A DNA stretch of 64,000 nucleotides from Bacteroidaceae bacterium (GTDB lineage: Bacteria > Bacteroidota > Bacteroidia > Bacteroidales > Bacteroidaceae). This document shows, piece by piece, positions 16,495 through 25,114 of this stretch. The translations under genes were made by a program, and so were the position numbers. The stretch lies in assembly GCA_902362375.1 (NCBI GenBank), contig CABIVS010000003.1, positions 473,770 through 537,769 of the forward strand. The letters run 5' to 3'. Within the stretch, counting starts at the first letter, position 1. Each line of letters starts with the position of its first letter. Under the pieces are notes generated by a model. It was given only the letters and a program-made list of their open reading frames with translations. It searched no databases and was not told where the DNA came from.

Positions 16495-16560
16495 TTAGTT
16501 AATCTTCCGCACGGTGATCCAATCTATTGCATTCTCGTGTGTTTTAATATTCCTTTTTTA
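16495..16560 (-). pseudogene. Possible C-terminal stub of a secreted carbohydrate-binding protein
   Basis: A short minus-strand frame ends in HENAIDWITVRKIN-stop. This 'DWI-x-VRK' ending resembles the last strand of beta-sandwich domains on Bacteroides glycosidases. Only about 20 residues remain, so the call is tentative. Confidence 0.3.
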
Positions 16561-16578
16561 AGGAAGTATGCACAGTGG

Positions 16579-16953
16579 TCATTCTTGCATTTTGCCCAGA
16601 CTTTTCACTGTATTGGCGAACTCATCTTTTGGTACAATGGCTTTGTTGCGTGTCTTCAGTCGGTTGTTGTAGACCGTCTGCGGAGAGCAATGTAAGAATT
16701 CGGCTATCTTCACGCTATCGTTAATTCCCAGACGTACCAGCGCATATATGCGTAGTTCGGTATTCAGTAATTCTCCATCTTTTAGTAAAATCTGCTCGTC
16801 GGGATGCAGCAGGGCGTTGAAGTCTTCGACAAAATTGGGATAGACATGTAGAAAGATGGCGTCGAAGTTATGGTAAAGCTCTTTCAACTCATTCTGTGCC
16901 ATAATCGGAGAGTCTGTCAATTCTTTTATGTCATCAAATTGTTTGGCTTTCAT
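16579..16953 (-). pseudogene. Truncated DUF6377 regulator (C-terminal HTH part only)
   Basis: A 124-aa frame matches only the end of DUF6377 proteins, which are normally about 500-550 aa with tetratricopeptide repeats, a membrane segment and a LuxR-like C-terminal helix-turn-helix. The recognisable part is '[24 protein letters not shown]' (broken here as a family landmark) and the HTH '[23 protein letters not shown]'. No sensor or membrane part is present upstream; instead a plus-strand GH3 tail begins 14 nt away. It is most likely the remnant of a PUL-linked regulator. A residual 124-aa DNA-binding protein cannot be excluded since the frame is intact from an ATG. Confidence 0.75.
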
Positions 16954-16966
16954 CTCGTGAGGGTAG

Positions 16967-17140
16967 CGAAGTAGTACAATTTATATCAGTGATTTGAAAT
17001 CATCTACTGTCAATGAAGATGCTTTGAAATTCTTTGATGACACCCGTCATCAGTGGGTGTCAGAGGCGGGTAAGTTCGAGGCAGTCATAGCATCTTCTGC
17101 TACAGATGTCAAGTCCAGAGTTCCTTTTGAGCTAAAATAG
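16967..17140 (+). pseudogene. 3' end of a GH3 beta-glucosidase-type gene
   Basis: The open frame before the stop at 17138-17140 reads, in part, ALKFFDDTRHQWVSEAGKFE and AVIASSATDVKSRVPFELK. This is the fibronectin-III-like C-terminal domain found at the end of family 3 glycoside hydrolases. The catalytic domains and the start are missing, since a stop codon at 16964-16966 closes the frame upstream. The remnant faces the DUF6377 remnant tail-out, as expected if one deletion fused two divergent genes. Confidence 0.75.
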
Positions 17141-17261
17141 AGTTGTAATTCTTGTTTCTTTATGGTTCTTCGTCAAGTTTCGTGTTGGCAAATCTCATTG
17201 AAAGACCGATGTGTAAGGGTCTTTAGCCTAAATTAAGTAACACGGAATTTGACTAAGAACC

Positions 17262-19043
17262 TTATTTCTCCTTTGCCAACGTAAATACAAATTCCAATCC
17301 GCCACCCTGATTGTTTTTGGCGGAGATGTTGCCGCCGTGGATGATGACGGCGTTCTTCACGATAGCCAGTCCCAACCCTGTTCCGCCCAGTTTGCGTGAG
17401 CGGCCTTTGTCTACCCGGTAGAAGCGTTCGAAGAGGCGGTTCAGATGTTCGGGAGATACTCCTATACCTGTGTCGGCAAAGCTGAAATAGTAGAATTTCT
17501 CATCTTCGCGGAAACAGTTGATATTTATTTGAATATTGGTTCCGGCGTATGCAATGGCATTGTCCATCAGGTTGCGGAAGATGGAATAGAGCAGTGAGTA
17601 ATTACCTTTGATTTGTATGCTCTTTTTCAGGGAGTTGATTACTGTTATATGCTTTTCGTCCAGTTCCAGTGACACTTCATTGATAATGTTTCCTACCAGT
17701 ACACTGATGTCCACCCGTTCCATATCGATCATGTTGGCGGCTTCATCCATGCGGGTGAGTACGGAGATGTCGCGTAATAGTCGGCTTAACCGGTTGCTTT
17801 GTGCATAACAACGTTCGAGAAATACGTTGATCTTCTCACGTGGAATATTTTCATTGCTGACAATGGTTTCCAAATACCCCTGAATACTGCTGACGGGAGT
17901 TTTCAACTCGTGGGCGATATTTTGGGTCAGTTGGCGTTTGAGTCTTACTTGCTCTTCTTCCTGGGTGACGTCATTGATGGAGATTTCAAAGCTGGCATCC
18001 TGGAAGATGATACATTCTACGATAAATGTCCGTCCGTTCTTGTTGATGGTGACTGACATTCGTTTCTCACCTTTTCCTCTTGAACGTTCTTGCTGGTTCT
18101 TGTTGATAAAATGAATAATTTCTTTCAGTTCATTGATGGCAAAGACTTCTTCTGTTGTTTCCAGATTTGAATCCGAGATCAGGTTACTGTATTGGGTAAA
18201 GAGGTTGTTGACTAGAATTTCTTTCTTGTCTTTTGTGAATATACCCAGTCCTTCGTGTGAAATCTGAAGATGGGTAATCAGTTTTTCGCGCTCAATGTAG
18301 AGAGCCTCTTTGGTTTCGTGCAGTCGTTTGTAGATTTGAATGATATGTTGGGAGATTTCTCCCAGTTCATTGTGCGGGAAAGCCGATTGCATAGCCATTT
18401 CGATAGGCTCGTTCCGGTCGGCGCGCATGGCAAATTCACGGAGTTGGTTGATGGAAGTCCCCAGTTTGTTGGTGAATTTGTAGAAGATAATCATTAATAA
18501 TAAGGTTACGATTATGGTAAACCATAAATAGTGCGGGTCTGCTTGCAGGTTGTTGATGAGGCTGACATTATAAGGCAAAGCCGAGCGCACGATATAATCT
18601 TTATAGCGGGTGGCTGAATAGAAATAGGGAAGTCCGGTTGTTTCGGAAGTACGGCGTACGTCATATCCGTTGCCATGCTTTATTGCCTTTTGTACTTCCG
18701 GACGGTTCTGATGGTTCTCTATCTGGCTGTTATGGCTCGGATAACTGTCGTAAACCACATTTCCTTCCATATCGATAAGGGTTACGCGTAAATCCTCCAG
18801 AATATGGTTGTTGACATATCCATTGATTATTTCACTGTCAATGGCTTGTTCGTCCAACTGTTCGTAGAGTCTGCTGTTGTAATCTTGCAATTTTGTATTC
18901 AGCAGTTCTATTTTATATTCCCGTTCTCGTTGATACTGGTAAGCAATGAAACAAATGGCAAATACCAGAAACAGTGAGATAACCGAAAGGAAAAGCTTCC
19001 GGCTGAAAGAAAGAAAATGCTTTTGAGTTACAGGCAGGTTCAT
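17262..19043 (-). CDS. PhoR-like sensor histidine kinase
   Basis: This 593-aa inner-membrane kinase has a transmembrane segment at about 15-36, a periplasmic sensor region (about 40-170), a second membrane segment (about 172-190), a HAMP-like linker, a PAS-like region (about 255-365), and a HisKA domain with the phospho-accepting His378 (NIAHELKTPVSS). The ATPase domain carries DTGIGV and GGTGLGLAIVK boxes. It is the second gene after its response regulator (27-nt gap). The signal is unknown. PhoR-type architecture is clear, but there is no adjacent phosphate transport gene. Confidence 0.93.
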   Translation of the reverse strand: MNLPVTQKHFLSFSRKLFLSVISLFLVFAICFIAYQYQREREYKIELLNTKLQDYNSRLYEQLDEQAIDSEIINGYVNNHILEDLRVTLIDMEGNVVYDSYPSHNSQIENHQNRPEVQKAIKHGNGYDVRRTSETTGLPYFYSATRYKDYIVRSALPYNVSLINNLQADPHYLWFTIIVTLLLMIIFYKFTNKLGTSINQLREFAMRADRNEPIEMAMQSAFPHNELGEISQHIIQIYKRLHETKEALYIEREKLITHLQISHEGLGIFTKDKKEILVNNLFTQYSNLISDSNLETTEEVFAINELKEIIHFINKNQQERSRGKGEKRMSVTINKNGRTFIVECIIFQDASFEISINDVTQEEEQVRLKRQLTQNIAHELKTPVSSIQGYLETIVSNENIPREKINVFLERCYAQSNRLSRLLRDISVLTRMDEAANMIDMERVDISVLVGNIINEVSLELDEKHITVINSLKKSIQIKGNYSLLYSIFRNLMDNAIAYAGTNIQININCFREDEKFYYFSFADTGIGVSPEHLNRLFERFYRVDKGRSRKLGGTGLGLAIVKNAVIIHGGNISAKNNQGGGLEFVFTLAKEK

Positions 19044-19070
19044 AATAACTATTTAATTCGGCATAATTAT

Positions 19071-19760
19071 TTATTCAGCTTCAAAACAGTATCCGTATCC
19101 GAGACGGGTGACAATGCATTTGCCGTATACACCAATCTTTTTACGCAGACGGGTGATGTTTACGTCGATGGTACGGTCGAGCACGTACACTTCGTCACTC
19201 CAGATGCGGGCCAGGATGTCTTCACGCGAAAATACACGTCCCTTATTCTGTACCAGCAGAAGCAATATCTCAAATTCTTTTTTGGTCAATGGCACTTCTT
19301 CATCGTCGATACTTACTTTCTTCTTGGTGATGTCAATGACGAGCGATTGATAAGTAAGACGTTCGGGAGCTCTTTCCGTTTCCGTTGTTGCCGTGCGTCT
19401 TAGTACAGCCTTCACACGGGCAATGACCTCACGCAGAGAGAAAGGTTTCGAAATATAATCGTCCGCTCCCAGATTGAATCCGGTCACGGTATCGTTTTCA
19501 GTATCTTTTGCCGTGATAAAGATGATAGGCACTTTCGCTGTTTTCTTGTCTTTCTTCAAGATATTCGCCATTTTGAATCCGGAGATTTCTCCCATCATCA
19601 CATCGAGGAGAATTAAATGATAGCTGCTGATGTCCATCTTCATTGCTTCTTCGGCAGAGTTTGCAGTGTCAACCTCATAGCCTTCGTTTTCAAGATTGAA
19701 TTTCAGTATCTCACAGAGGTCTTCTTCATCGTCGACAACTAGAATACGGTAATCGTTCAT
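19071..19760 (-). CDS. PhoB/OmpR-type response regulator
   Basis: This 229-aa transcription factor has a receiver domain with acidic residues at 10-11, phospho-acceptor Asp53 (LLDVMMGEISG) and the conserved Lys in 'ISKPFS', followed by a winged-helix DNA-binding domain (about 135-229; 'LTKKEFEILLLLVQNKGRVFSRE', 'LDRTIDVNITRLRKKIG', shown in part). It is co-transcribed with the kinase gene that follows. A full-consensus promoter lies at 19787-19794. Confidence 0.95.
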   Translation of the reverse strand: MNDYRILVVDDEEDLCEILKFNLENEGYEVDTANSAEEAMKMDISSYHLILLDVMMGEISGFKMANILKKDKKTAKVPIIFITAKDTENDTVTGFNLGADDYISKPFSLREVIARVKAVLRRTATTETERAPERLTYQSLVIDITKKKVSIDDEEVPLTKKEFEILLLLVQNKGRVFSREDILARIWSDEVYVLDRTIDVNITRLRKKIGVYGKCIVTRLGYGYCFEAE

Positions 19761-19786
19761 AAGATATATGTATTAATGTGATATGA

Positions 19787-19794
19787 CAAAGTTA
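19787..19794 (-). promoter_or_regulatory. Promoter of the two-component operon
   Basis: TAACTTTG on the minus strand with TTTG at 19815-19818 and a 20-nt spacer, 26 nt before the start codon. Confidence 0.75.
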
Positions 19795-19948
19795 CGTTTT
19801 TATTTTATCCTTTGCAAAGATGGGGAGACTTTGTTACGGGCAGATGAAACAGACGTTACAATCATGTTACATTCCGGGAATCGAGAGGGCTGATATAAAA
19901 TATAAAAGTTTTTGCTGATTGTAAGAGGAAAAAACGAACGCTATTTGT

Positions 19949-19956
19949 TATCTTTG
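19949..19956 (+). promoter_or_regulatory. Promoter -7 box of the transglutaminase-like gene
   Basis: TATCTTTG matches TAnnTTTG, 45 nt before the start codon at 20002. Confidence 0.6.
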
Positions 19957-20001
19957 TTAGCGAGATACAATAGAAATGTTTGACCATAGAAACTACAAAT
20001 A

Positions 20002-21195
20002 ATGATAAAAATTGACCTGAAAAGACATCGGCGGGAAATAATAGGCTCTGTTGTGGTGCTGTTAATTCTCCTTGGCGGTATGTCTGTGTTTAAATATACT
20101 TCATTCAATTCCGGTTTTGAGATTGTAGACGACTTGGGAGGGAATATATTCCCTTCGGCGATTCTGTCTGTTGCCACCACTGATGCGCAGGTGATTGTTC
20201 CGTCAGATTCAACGTATTTGGGGAATCCGAAATCGTGTATTGCTATTCGGGTGAAGTCGAAGACAGCCTATAGCCGGGTACGGATTGAAGTGGCCGAAAC
20301 ACCTTTTTTCTCCCGTTCGGTGTCGGAATTTGTACTAAACAAGCCCAGAACGGAATATACGATTTATCCTGATATCATCTGGAACTATGAAGCCTTGAAA
20401 AATGAGGCGCAGGCAGAACCGGTAAGTGTGGCTATTACTGTTGAGATGAATGGAAAGGATCTGGGGCAACGGGTGCGCACATTCTCTGTGCGTAGTATCA
20501 ATGAATGTCTGTTGGGGTATGTATCGAATGGAACCAAATTCCATGATACAAGTATTTTCTTTGCTGCCTATGTCAATGAAGAGAATCCGATGATCGACCA
20601 GTTGCTTCGCGAGGCATTGAATACCCGTATTGTGAATCGTTTCCTTGGCTATCAGAGCAAAGCTAAAGGGGCGGTGGACAAGCAAGTGTACGCCCTTTGG
20701 AACATATTGCAGAAACGCAAATTCCGTTACAGTTCTGTTTCCAACACCAGCCTTTCGAGCAATGTTGTTTTCTCGCAGCGTGTCCGTACGTTTGATGATG
20801 CGCTGGAATCTTCACAGATTAATTGTGTGGACGGTAGTGTACTGTTCGCTTCATTGCTCCGTGCCATCAATATCGATCCGATCTTGGTACGTACACCGGG
20901 GCATATGTTTGTGGGGTATTATACGGATAATTCACATACGGACAAGAACTTTCTGGAAACAACCATGATTGGTGACGTCGATCTGGATGATTTCTTTCCG
21001 GATGAACAGCTGGACTCTACGATGGTAGGCAAATCGCAGAATGAAATGTCATTGCTGACTTTCGAGAAATCAAAGCAATATGCTAATAAAAAGTATAAGG
21101 AGAATGAGGAAGGAATCCACTCCGGAAAGTTGAACTATATGTTTCTGGAGATTTCTAAAGATGTGCGTAGGAAAATACAGCCTATAGGGAAATGA
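20002..21195 (+). CDS. Membrane-anchored transglutaminase-like protein
   Basis: This 397-aa protein has one N-terminal membrane segment (about 12-30) and an exported remainder. The C-terminal half holds a transglutaminase-like (cysteine-protease fold) core: Cys275 in 'INCVDGSVLFASLL' and His301 in 'PGHMFVGYY', with Glu319 (FLETT) in the place where the third catalytic residue, often Asp, is expected. It could be a peptidase or amidase acting on envelope proteins or peptidoglycan; the substrate is unknown. A long inverted repeat follows, then a separate promoter for the next gene. Confidence 0.8.
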   Translation: MIKIDLKRHRREIIGSVVVLLILLGGMSVFKYTSFNSGFEIVDDLGGNIFPSAILSVATTDAQVIVPSDSTYLGNPKSCIAIRVKSKTAYSRVRIEVAETPFFSRSVSEFVLNKPRTEYTIYPDIIWNYEALKNEAQAEPVSVAITVEMNGKDLGQRVRTFSVRSINECLLGYVSNGTKFHDTSIFFAAYVNEENPMIDQLLREALNTRIVNRFLGYQSKAKGAVDKQVYALWNILQKRKFRYSSVSNTSLSSNVVFSQRVRTFDDALESSQINCVDGSVLFASLLRAINIDPILVRTPGHMFVGYYTDNSHTDKNFLETTMIGDVDLDDFFPDEQLDSTMVGKSQNEMSLLTFEKSKQYANKKYKENEEGIHSGKLNYMFLEISKDVRRKIQPIGK

Positions 21196-21199
21196 TGTT

Positions 21200-21287
21200 T
21201 TTCAGGCACGGATTACACGGATTACGCTGTTGCTTTATGTTATCATCTTTCCGAAAACTGTGAAAACCGTGTAATCCGTGCCTGAAA
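21200..21287. repeat. Perfect 21-bp inverted repeat, probable terminator
   Basis: Arms at 21200-21220 and 21267-21287 are perfect reverse complements, with core CAGGCACGGATTACACGG. The loop is 46 nt. It starts 5 nt after the transglutaminase-like gene's stop and probably ends its transcript. The sequence is of the kind found repeatedly between Bacteroides genes. Confidence 0.8.
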
Positions 21288-21302
21288 TTCGTATTTAATT
21301 CG

Positions 21303-21310
21303 TACTTTTG
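21303..21310 (+). promoter_or_regulatory. Promoter -7 box of the DUF3805 gene
   Basis: TACTTTTG matches TAnnTTTG, 27 nt before the start codon at 21337. Confidence 0.6.
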
Positions 21311-21336
21311 CCAAGTAATCATTTTAAAGTAAAAGG

Positions 21337-22143
21337 ATGCAAGGCAAGAAATTTATCTCTCCCGGAGCATGGTTTTCTATGAGCTATCCGTCAGACTGGA
21401 ACGAGTTTGAAGATGGCGAAGGCTCTTTTCTTTTCTATAATCCCGATGTATGGACGGGAAATTTTCGTATATCCGCATTTAAAGGAAAAGCCGGTTATGG
21501 TAAAGATGCTATCCGGCAGGAACTGAAAGAGAACGATTCGGCTTCGTTGGTGCAAGTCGGAGCGTGGGAATGTGCGTATAGCAAAGAAATGTTTCAGGAG
21601 GAGGGAACTTATTATACTTCCCATTTGTGGATTACAGGTGTTGATGATATAGCTTTCGAATGTTCCTTTACCGTACCTAAAGGCGGAGTTGTGAAGGAGG
21701 CGGAAGAAGTGATCGCTACTTTGGAGATACGCAAAGAAGGACAGAAGTATCCTGCTGAACTGATTCCTGTCCGTCTTTCTGAAATCTATTTGATTAATGA
21801 AGGGTACGAATGGGTGGTATCTACCGTGAAGCAGGAACTGAAGAAAGATTTTCAGGGAATAGAAGAGGACTTGGAGAAACTTCAGCAAGTGATTGACAGC
21901 GGTAAGATAGGTGCGAAGAAAAAAGAGGAATGGCTGGCTATCGGTATTACTGTCTGTGCGATTCTGACGAATGAAGTGGAAGGTATGGAGTGGAAGACGT
22001 TGATTGACGGTAACCGGGAAGCTCCTGTTGTTCAATATAATGACCGGATCATTGACCCGATGAAAATTGCATGGAGTAAAGTAAAGGCAGGTGAACCTTG
22101 CAATGTCATTGAAGAGTATAAATCGGTGATTATTAATCACTAA
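21337..22143 (+). CDS. DUF3805/DUF3806 protein
   Basis: This 268-aa protein has no signal peptide and is probably cytoplasmic. The first half (about 1-145, starting 'ISPGAWFSMSYPSDWNEFED') matches DUF3805, related to folds seen in PsbP-like or immunity proteins. The second half (about 165-265, 'EWLAIGITVCAILTNEVEGMEW') matches DUF3806. Function is unknown. It is followed by the ABC-F gene after 26 nt made of short AATCACTA-like repeats, so the two are probably co-transcribed. Confidence 0.75.
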   Translation: MQGKKFISPGAWFSMSYPSDWNEFEDGEGSFLFYNPDVWTGNFRISAFKGKAGYGKDAIRQELKENDSASLVQVGAWECAYSKEMFQEEGTYYTSHLWITGVDDIAFECSFTVPKGGVVKEAEEVIATLEIRKEGQKYPAELIPVRLSEIYLINEGYEWVVSTVKQELKKDFQGIEEDLEKLQQVIDSGKIGAKKKEEWLAIGITVCAILTNEVEGMEWKTLIDGNREAPVVQYNDRIIDPMKIAWSKVKAGEPCNVIEEYKSVIINH

Positions 22144-22169
22144 TCACTAACCAACTAATCATTATTTAC

Positions 22170-24038
22170 GTGGCAGTACCTTATTTACAGATAGATAACC
22201 TGACCAAGTCTTTCGGTGACTTGGTTCTTTTTGAAAATATATCTTTGGGCATTGCCGAAGGTCAGCGTGTAGGATTGATCGCAAAGAACGGTAGCGGAAA
22301 AACGACCTTACTGAATATCATTGCCGGAAAGGAAGGTTATGATAGCGGTAATATTGTCTTCCGTCGTGACCTTCGGGTGGATTATCTGGAACAAGACCCG
22401 CAATATCCCGAAGAACTGACAGTGCTGGAAGCTTGTTTTCATCATGGCAACAGCACAGTGGAGTTGATAAAGGAGTACGAACGTTGTATGGAAACCGAAG
22501 GGCATCCGGGACTGGCAGACCTTTTGGTACGTATGGATCAGGAGAAAGCCTGGGAATATGAACAGAAAGCCAAACAAATTCTTTCGCAACTCAAAATCCG
22601 TAACTTCGACCAGAAAGTGAAACAACTGTCCGGCGGACAGTTGAAGCGCGTCGCTTTGGCAAACGCCTTGATTACCGAACCGGATTTATTGATTCTCGAT
22701 GAGCCTACCAATCATCTTGACTTGGACATGACTGAATGGCTGGAAGATTATCTGCGTCGTACCAACCTTAGCCTGCTGATGGTGACGCACGACCGTTATT
22801 TCCTCGACCGTGTTTGTTCGGAGATTATCGAAATAGACAATCAGCAAGTTTATCAATATAAGGGAAATTACAGTTATTACCTCGAAAAACGTCAGGAACG
22901 TATCGAAGCTAAAAGTGTAGAAATTGAACGGGCTAATAATCTTTATCGTACGGAACTCGACTGGATGCGCCGGATGCCGCAGGCACGCGGACATAAAGCC
23001 CGTTATCGGGAAGATGCTTTCTATGAATTGGAAAAGGTGGCGAAGCAACGTTTTAATAACGATAACGTCAAACTGGAAGTAAAAGCATCCTATATCGGCA
23101 GCAAGATATTCGAAGCCGACCATTTGTACAAGAGCTTCGGTGACCTGAAGATTCTGGAAGACTTTTCTTATATCTTTGCCCGTTATGAGAAGATGGGAAT
23201 TGTAGGAAACAACGGAACCGGAAAATCTACTTTCATCAAGATATTAATGGGGCAAGTACAGCCCGATAGCGGTATGGTAGATATTGGCGAAACGGTGCGT
23301 TTCGGCTATTACTCGCAGGATGGTCTTCAGTTTGATGAACAAATGAAGGTCATTGATGTAGTGCAGGATATTGCCGAAGTAATTGAATTGGGTAATGGAA
23401 AGAAACTGACAGCTTCACAATTCTTGCAGCATTTCTTGTTTACTCCCGAAACGCAGCATAGTTATGTCTATAAGTTGAGTGGGGGAGAGCGCCGTCGTCT
23501 TTACTTGTGCACTATCCTGATGCGTAACCCTAACTTCCTCGTGCTGGATGAGCCTACCAACGACCTCGATATTATCACATTGAATGTGCTTGAGGAATAT
23601 CTTCAGAATTTCAAAGGTTGTGTGATTGTCGTTTCCCACGACCGTTACTTTATGGATAAGGTAGTAGATCACCTGATGGTATTCAACGGACAGGGTGACA
23701 TCCGTGACTTCCCCGGCAATTATAGTGATTATCGCGACTGGAAGGAGGCGAAAGCGCAAAAGGAGAAAGAAGCAGAGAAGCCGCAGGAAGAAAAGACTGC
23801 CCGCGTCCGCCTGAACGACAAGCGGAAAATGAGTTTCAAGGAAAAGCGTGAATTCGAACAACTGGAAAAGGAAATTGCCGACCTGGAAACCGAAAAGGCA
23901 CAGATTGAAGAACTTCTTTGCAGCGGTACACTCTCCGTTGACGAACTGACCGAGAAATCGAAACGCTTGCCTGAAGTCAATGACTTGATTGATGAAAAGA
24001 CGATGCGCTGGTTGGAACTCAGCGAAATAGAAGGTTGA
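22170..24038 (+). CDS. ABC-F family ATPase (Uup/EttA-like)
   Basis: This 622-aa soluble protein has two ABC ATPase domains and no membrane segment. Domain 1 has a Walker A at about 38-46 (AKNGSGKTT), an LSGGQLKR signature and Walker B LLILDEPTNHLD. Domain 2 has GNNGTGKST, LSGGERRR and LVLDEPTNDLD. The ABC-F linker with 'RRMPQARGHKARY' lies between them. A charged coiled-coil C-terminal tail (about 535-620) resembles Uup. ABC-F proteins act on the ribosome E site; this one is a housekeeping-type member with no sign of an antibiotic-resistance linker. The start codon is GTG (MAVPYLQIDN). Confidence 0.92.
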   Translation: MAVPYLQIDNLTKSFGDLVLFENISLGIAEGQRVGLIAKNGSGKTTLLNIIAGKEGYDSGNIVFRRDLRVDYLEQDPQYPEELTVLEACFHHGNSTVELIKEYERCMETEGHPGLADLLVRMDQEKAWEYEQKAKQILSQLKIRNFDQKVKQLSGGQLKRVALANALITEPDLLILDEPTNHLDLDMTEWLEDYLRRTNLSLLMVTHDRYFLDRVCSEIIEIDNQQVYQYKGNYSYYLEKRQERIEAKSVEIERANNLYRTELDWMRRMPQARGHKARYREDAFYELEKVAKQRFNNDNVKLEVKASYIGSKIFEADHLYKSFGDLKILEDFSYIFARYEKMGIVGNNGTGKSTFIKILMGQVQPDSGMVDIGETVRFGYYSQDGLQFDEQMKVIDVVQDIAEVIELGNGKKLTASQFLQHFLFTPETQHSYVYKLSGGERRRLYLCTILMRNPNFLVLDEPTNDLDIITLNVLEEYLQNFKGCVIVVSHDRYFMDKVVDHLMVFNGQGDIRDFPGNYSDYRDWKEAKAQKEKEAEKPQEEKTARVRLNDKRKMSFKEKREFEQLEKEIADLETEKAQIEELLCSGTLSVDELTEKSKRLPEVNDLIDEKTMRWLELSEIEG

Positions 24039-24041
24039 ACT

Positions 24042-24107
24042 GTGCCGCTGTATTGGCACACCTGTGCCAATGCGGTGGCATTGCAGTGCCAACATAGTGG
24101 CACAAGT
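24042..24107 (+). repeat. Three tandem 18-bp imperfect palindromes, 22-bp period
   Basis: Units start at 24042, 24064 and 24086, each with GTGCC at the left and GGCA(C/T) at the right end (for example GTGCCGCTGTATTGGCAC). Outer TGAACT and AGTTCA flanks can also pair. The element begins 4 nt after the ABC-F stop codon and could act as a terminator, but its regular 22-bp phasing is unusual. Confidence 0.7.
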
Positions 24108-24169
24108 ATAGTTCAGCCTATTGCTGTGATGACCTGATGATGATAATAACCCTGATAACGTAACCTTGT

Positions 24170-25024
24170 ATGACAAACCTTACCAATTATCATAGCCACT
24201 GCCTTTATTGTGACGGGCGTGCCAATATGGAAGATTTTATCCGTTTTGCTATTAGTGAAGGCTTTACTTCCTATGGCATCTCTTCTCATGCCCCGTTGCC
24301 GTTTTCTACCGCATGGACTATGGAATGGGACAGAATGGAAGATTACCTTTCCGAATTTGCCCGTCTCAAAGAAAAGTTTGCAGATAAAATAGAACTTGCT
24401 GTCGGTCTTGAGATTGATTACCTGAACGAAGATAGCAATCCCGCTTTCTTCCGATTTCAAGAATTGCCGCTTGATTATCGGATAGGTTCTGTGCATATGC
24501 TCTATTCCCCGGAAGGGAAAATCGTGGATATTGATACTCCGGCAGATACTTTCCGTCAATTAGTGGACAAGCATTTTGGCGGTGATTTGGATTATGTAGT
24601 CCACCTTTATTATAAGAATCTGCTTCGCATGGTAGAACTGGGAGGATTTGATATTGTCGGTCATGCGGACAAGATGCATTATAATGCTTCTTGCTACCGT
24701 CCGGGATTGCTAGATGAACCGTGGTATGATACATTCGTTCGCAGCTATTTCACGGCAATTGCCGAACGTGGATACATTGTTGAAGTCAATACCAAATCTT
24801 ATTATGAATTAGGAACATTCTATCCCAATGAACGGTATTTTTCTTTCTTGAAAGAGCTGGGTGTCCGGGTACAGGTGAACAGTGATGCACATTATCCGGA
24901 GCGGATCAATAATGGGCGTGCCGAAGCATTGGCAGCCTTGAAGAAAGCAGGCTTTGAGACAGTCGTGGAGTGGCATCATGGAAGGTGGGAAGATATGAGA
25001 ATCGGTTCTGTTTCATTTGTATGA
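24170..25024 (+). CDS. PHP-type histidinol-phosphatase
   Basis: This 284-aa metal-dependent phosphatase has the PHP motifs: His8 and His10 (NYHSHCLYCDG), 'GISSHAPLPF', 'VGLEIDYL' and 'SVHMLYS', then 'GHADKM' and 'NSDAHYPE' near the C-terminus. Length and motif order match HisK-type histidinol-phosphatases (histidine biosynthesis), although related PHP enzymes hydrolyse other phosphate esters. No other his genes are adjacent, so the physiological substrate is inferred from the family. Confidence 0.85.
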   Translation: MTNLTNYHSHCLYCDGRANMEDFIRFAISEGFTSYGISSHAPLPFSTAWTMEWDRMEDYLSEFARLKEKFADKIELAVGLEIDYLNEDSNPAFFRFQELPLDYRIGSVHMLYSPEGKIVDIDTPADTFRQLVDKHFGGDLDYVVHLYYKNLLRMVELGGFDIVGHADKMHYNASCYRPGLLDEPWYDTFVRSYFTAIAERGYIVEVNTKSYYELGTFYPNERYFSFLKELGVRVQVNSDAHYPERINNGRAEALAALKKAGFETVVEWHHGRWEDMRIGSVSFV

Positions 25025-25027
25025 GAA

Positions 25028-25073
25028 AACGTGCTTTCCGTTGAGCGTCATTAGCTTACTGGGAAAACACGTT
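25028..25073. terminator. Bidirectional terminator between convergent genes
   Basis: Arms 25028-25039 and 25062-25073 pair at 11 of 12 positions. It sits between the PHP gene (plus) and the first PUL lipoprotein gene (minus). Confidence 0.5.
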
Positions 25074-25114
25074 CTGGAATCTGTGAGATACTTGAAATTC
25101 TCTGTATATATATG

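Noticed and set aside
17262-19760. Naming the two-component pair RprXY or PhoRB
   Set aside because: Architecture fits PhoR/PhoB, but no diagnostic residues or phosphate genes are adjacent, so no gene symbol was given.
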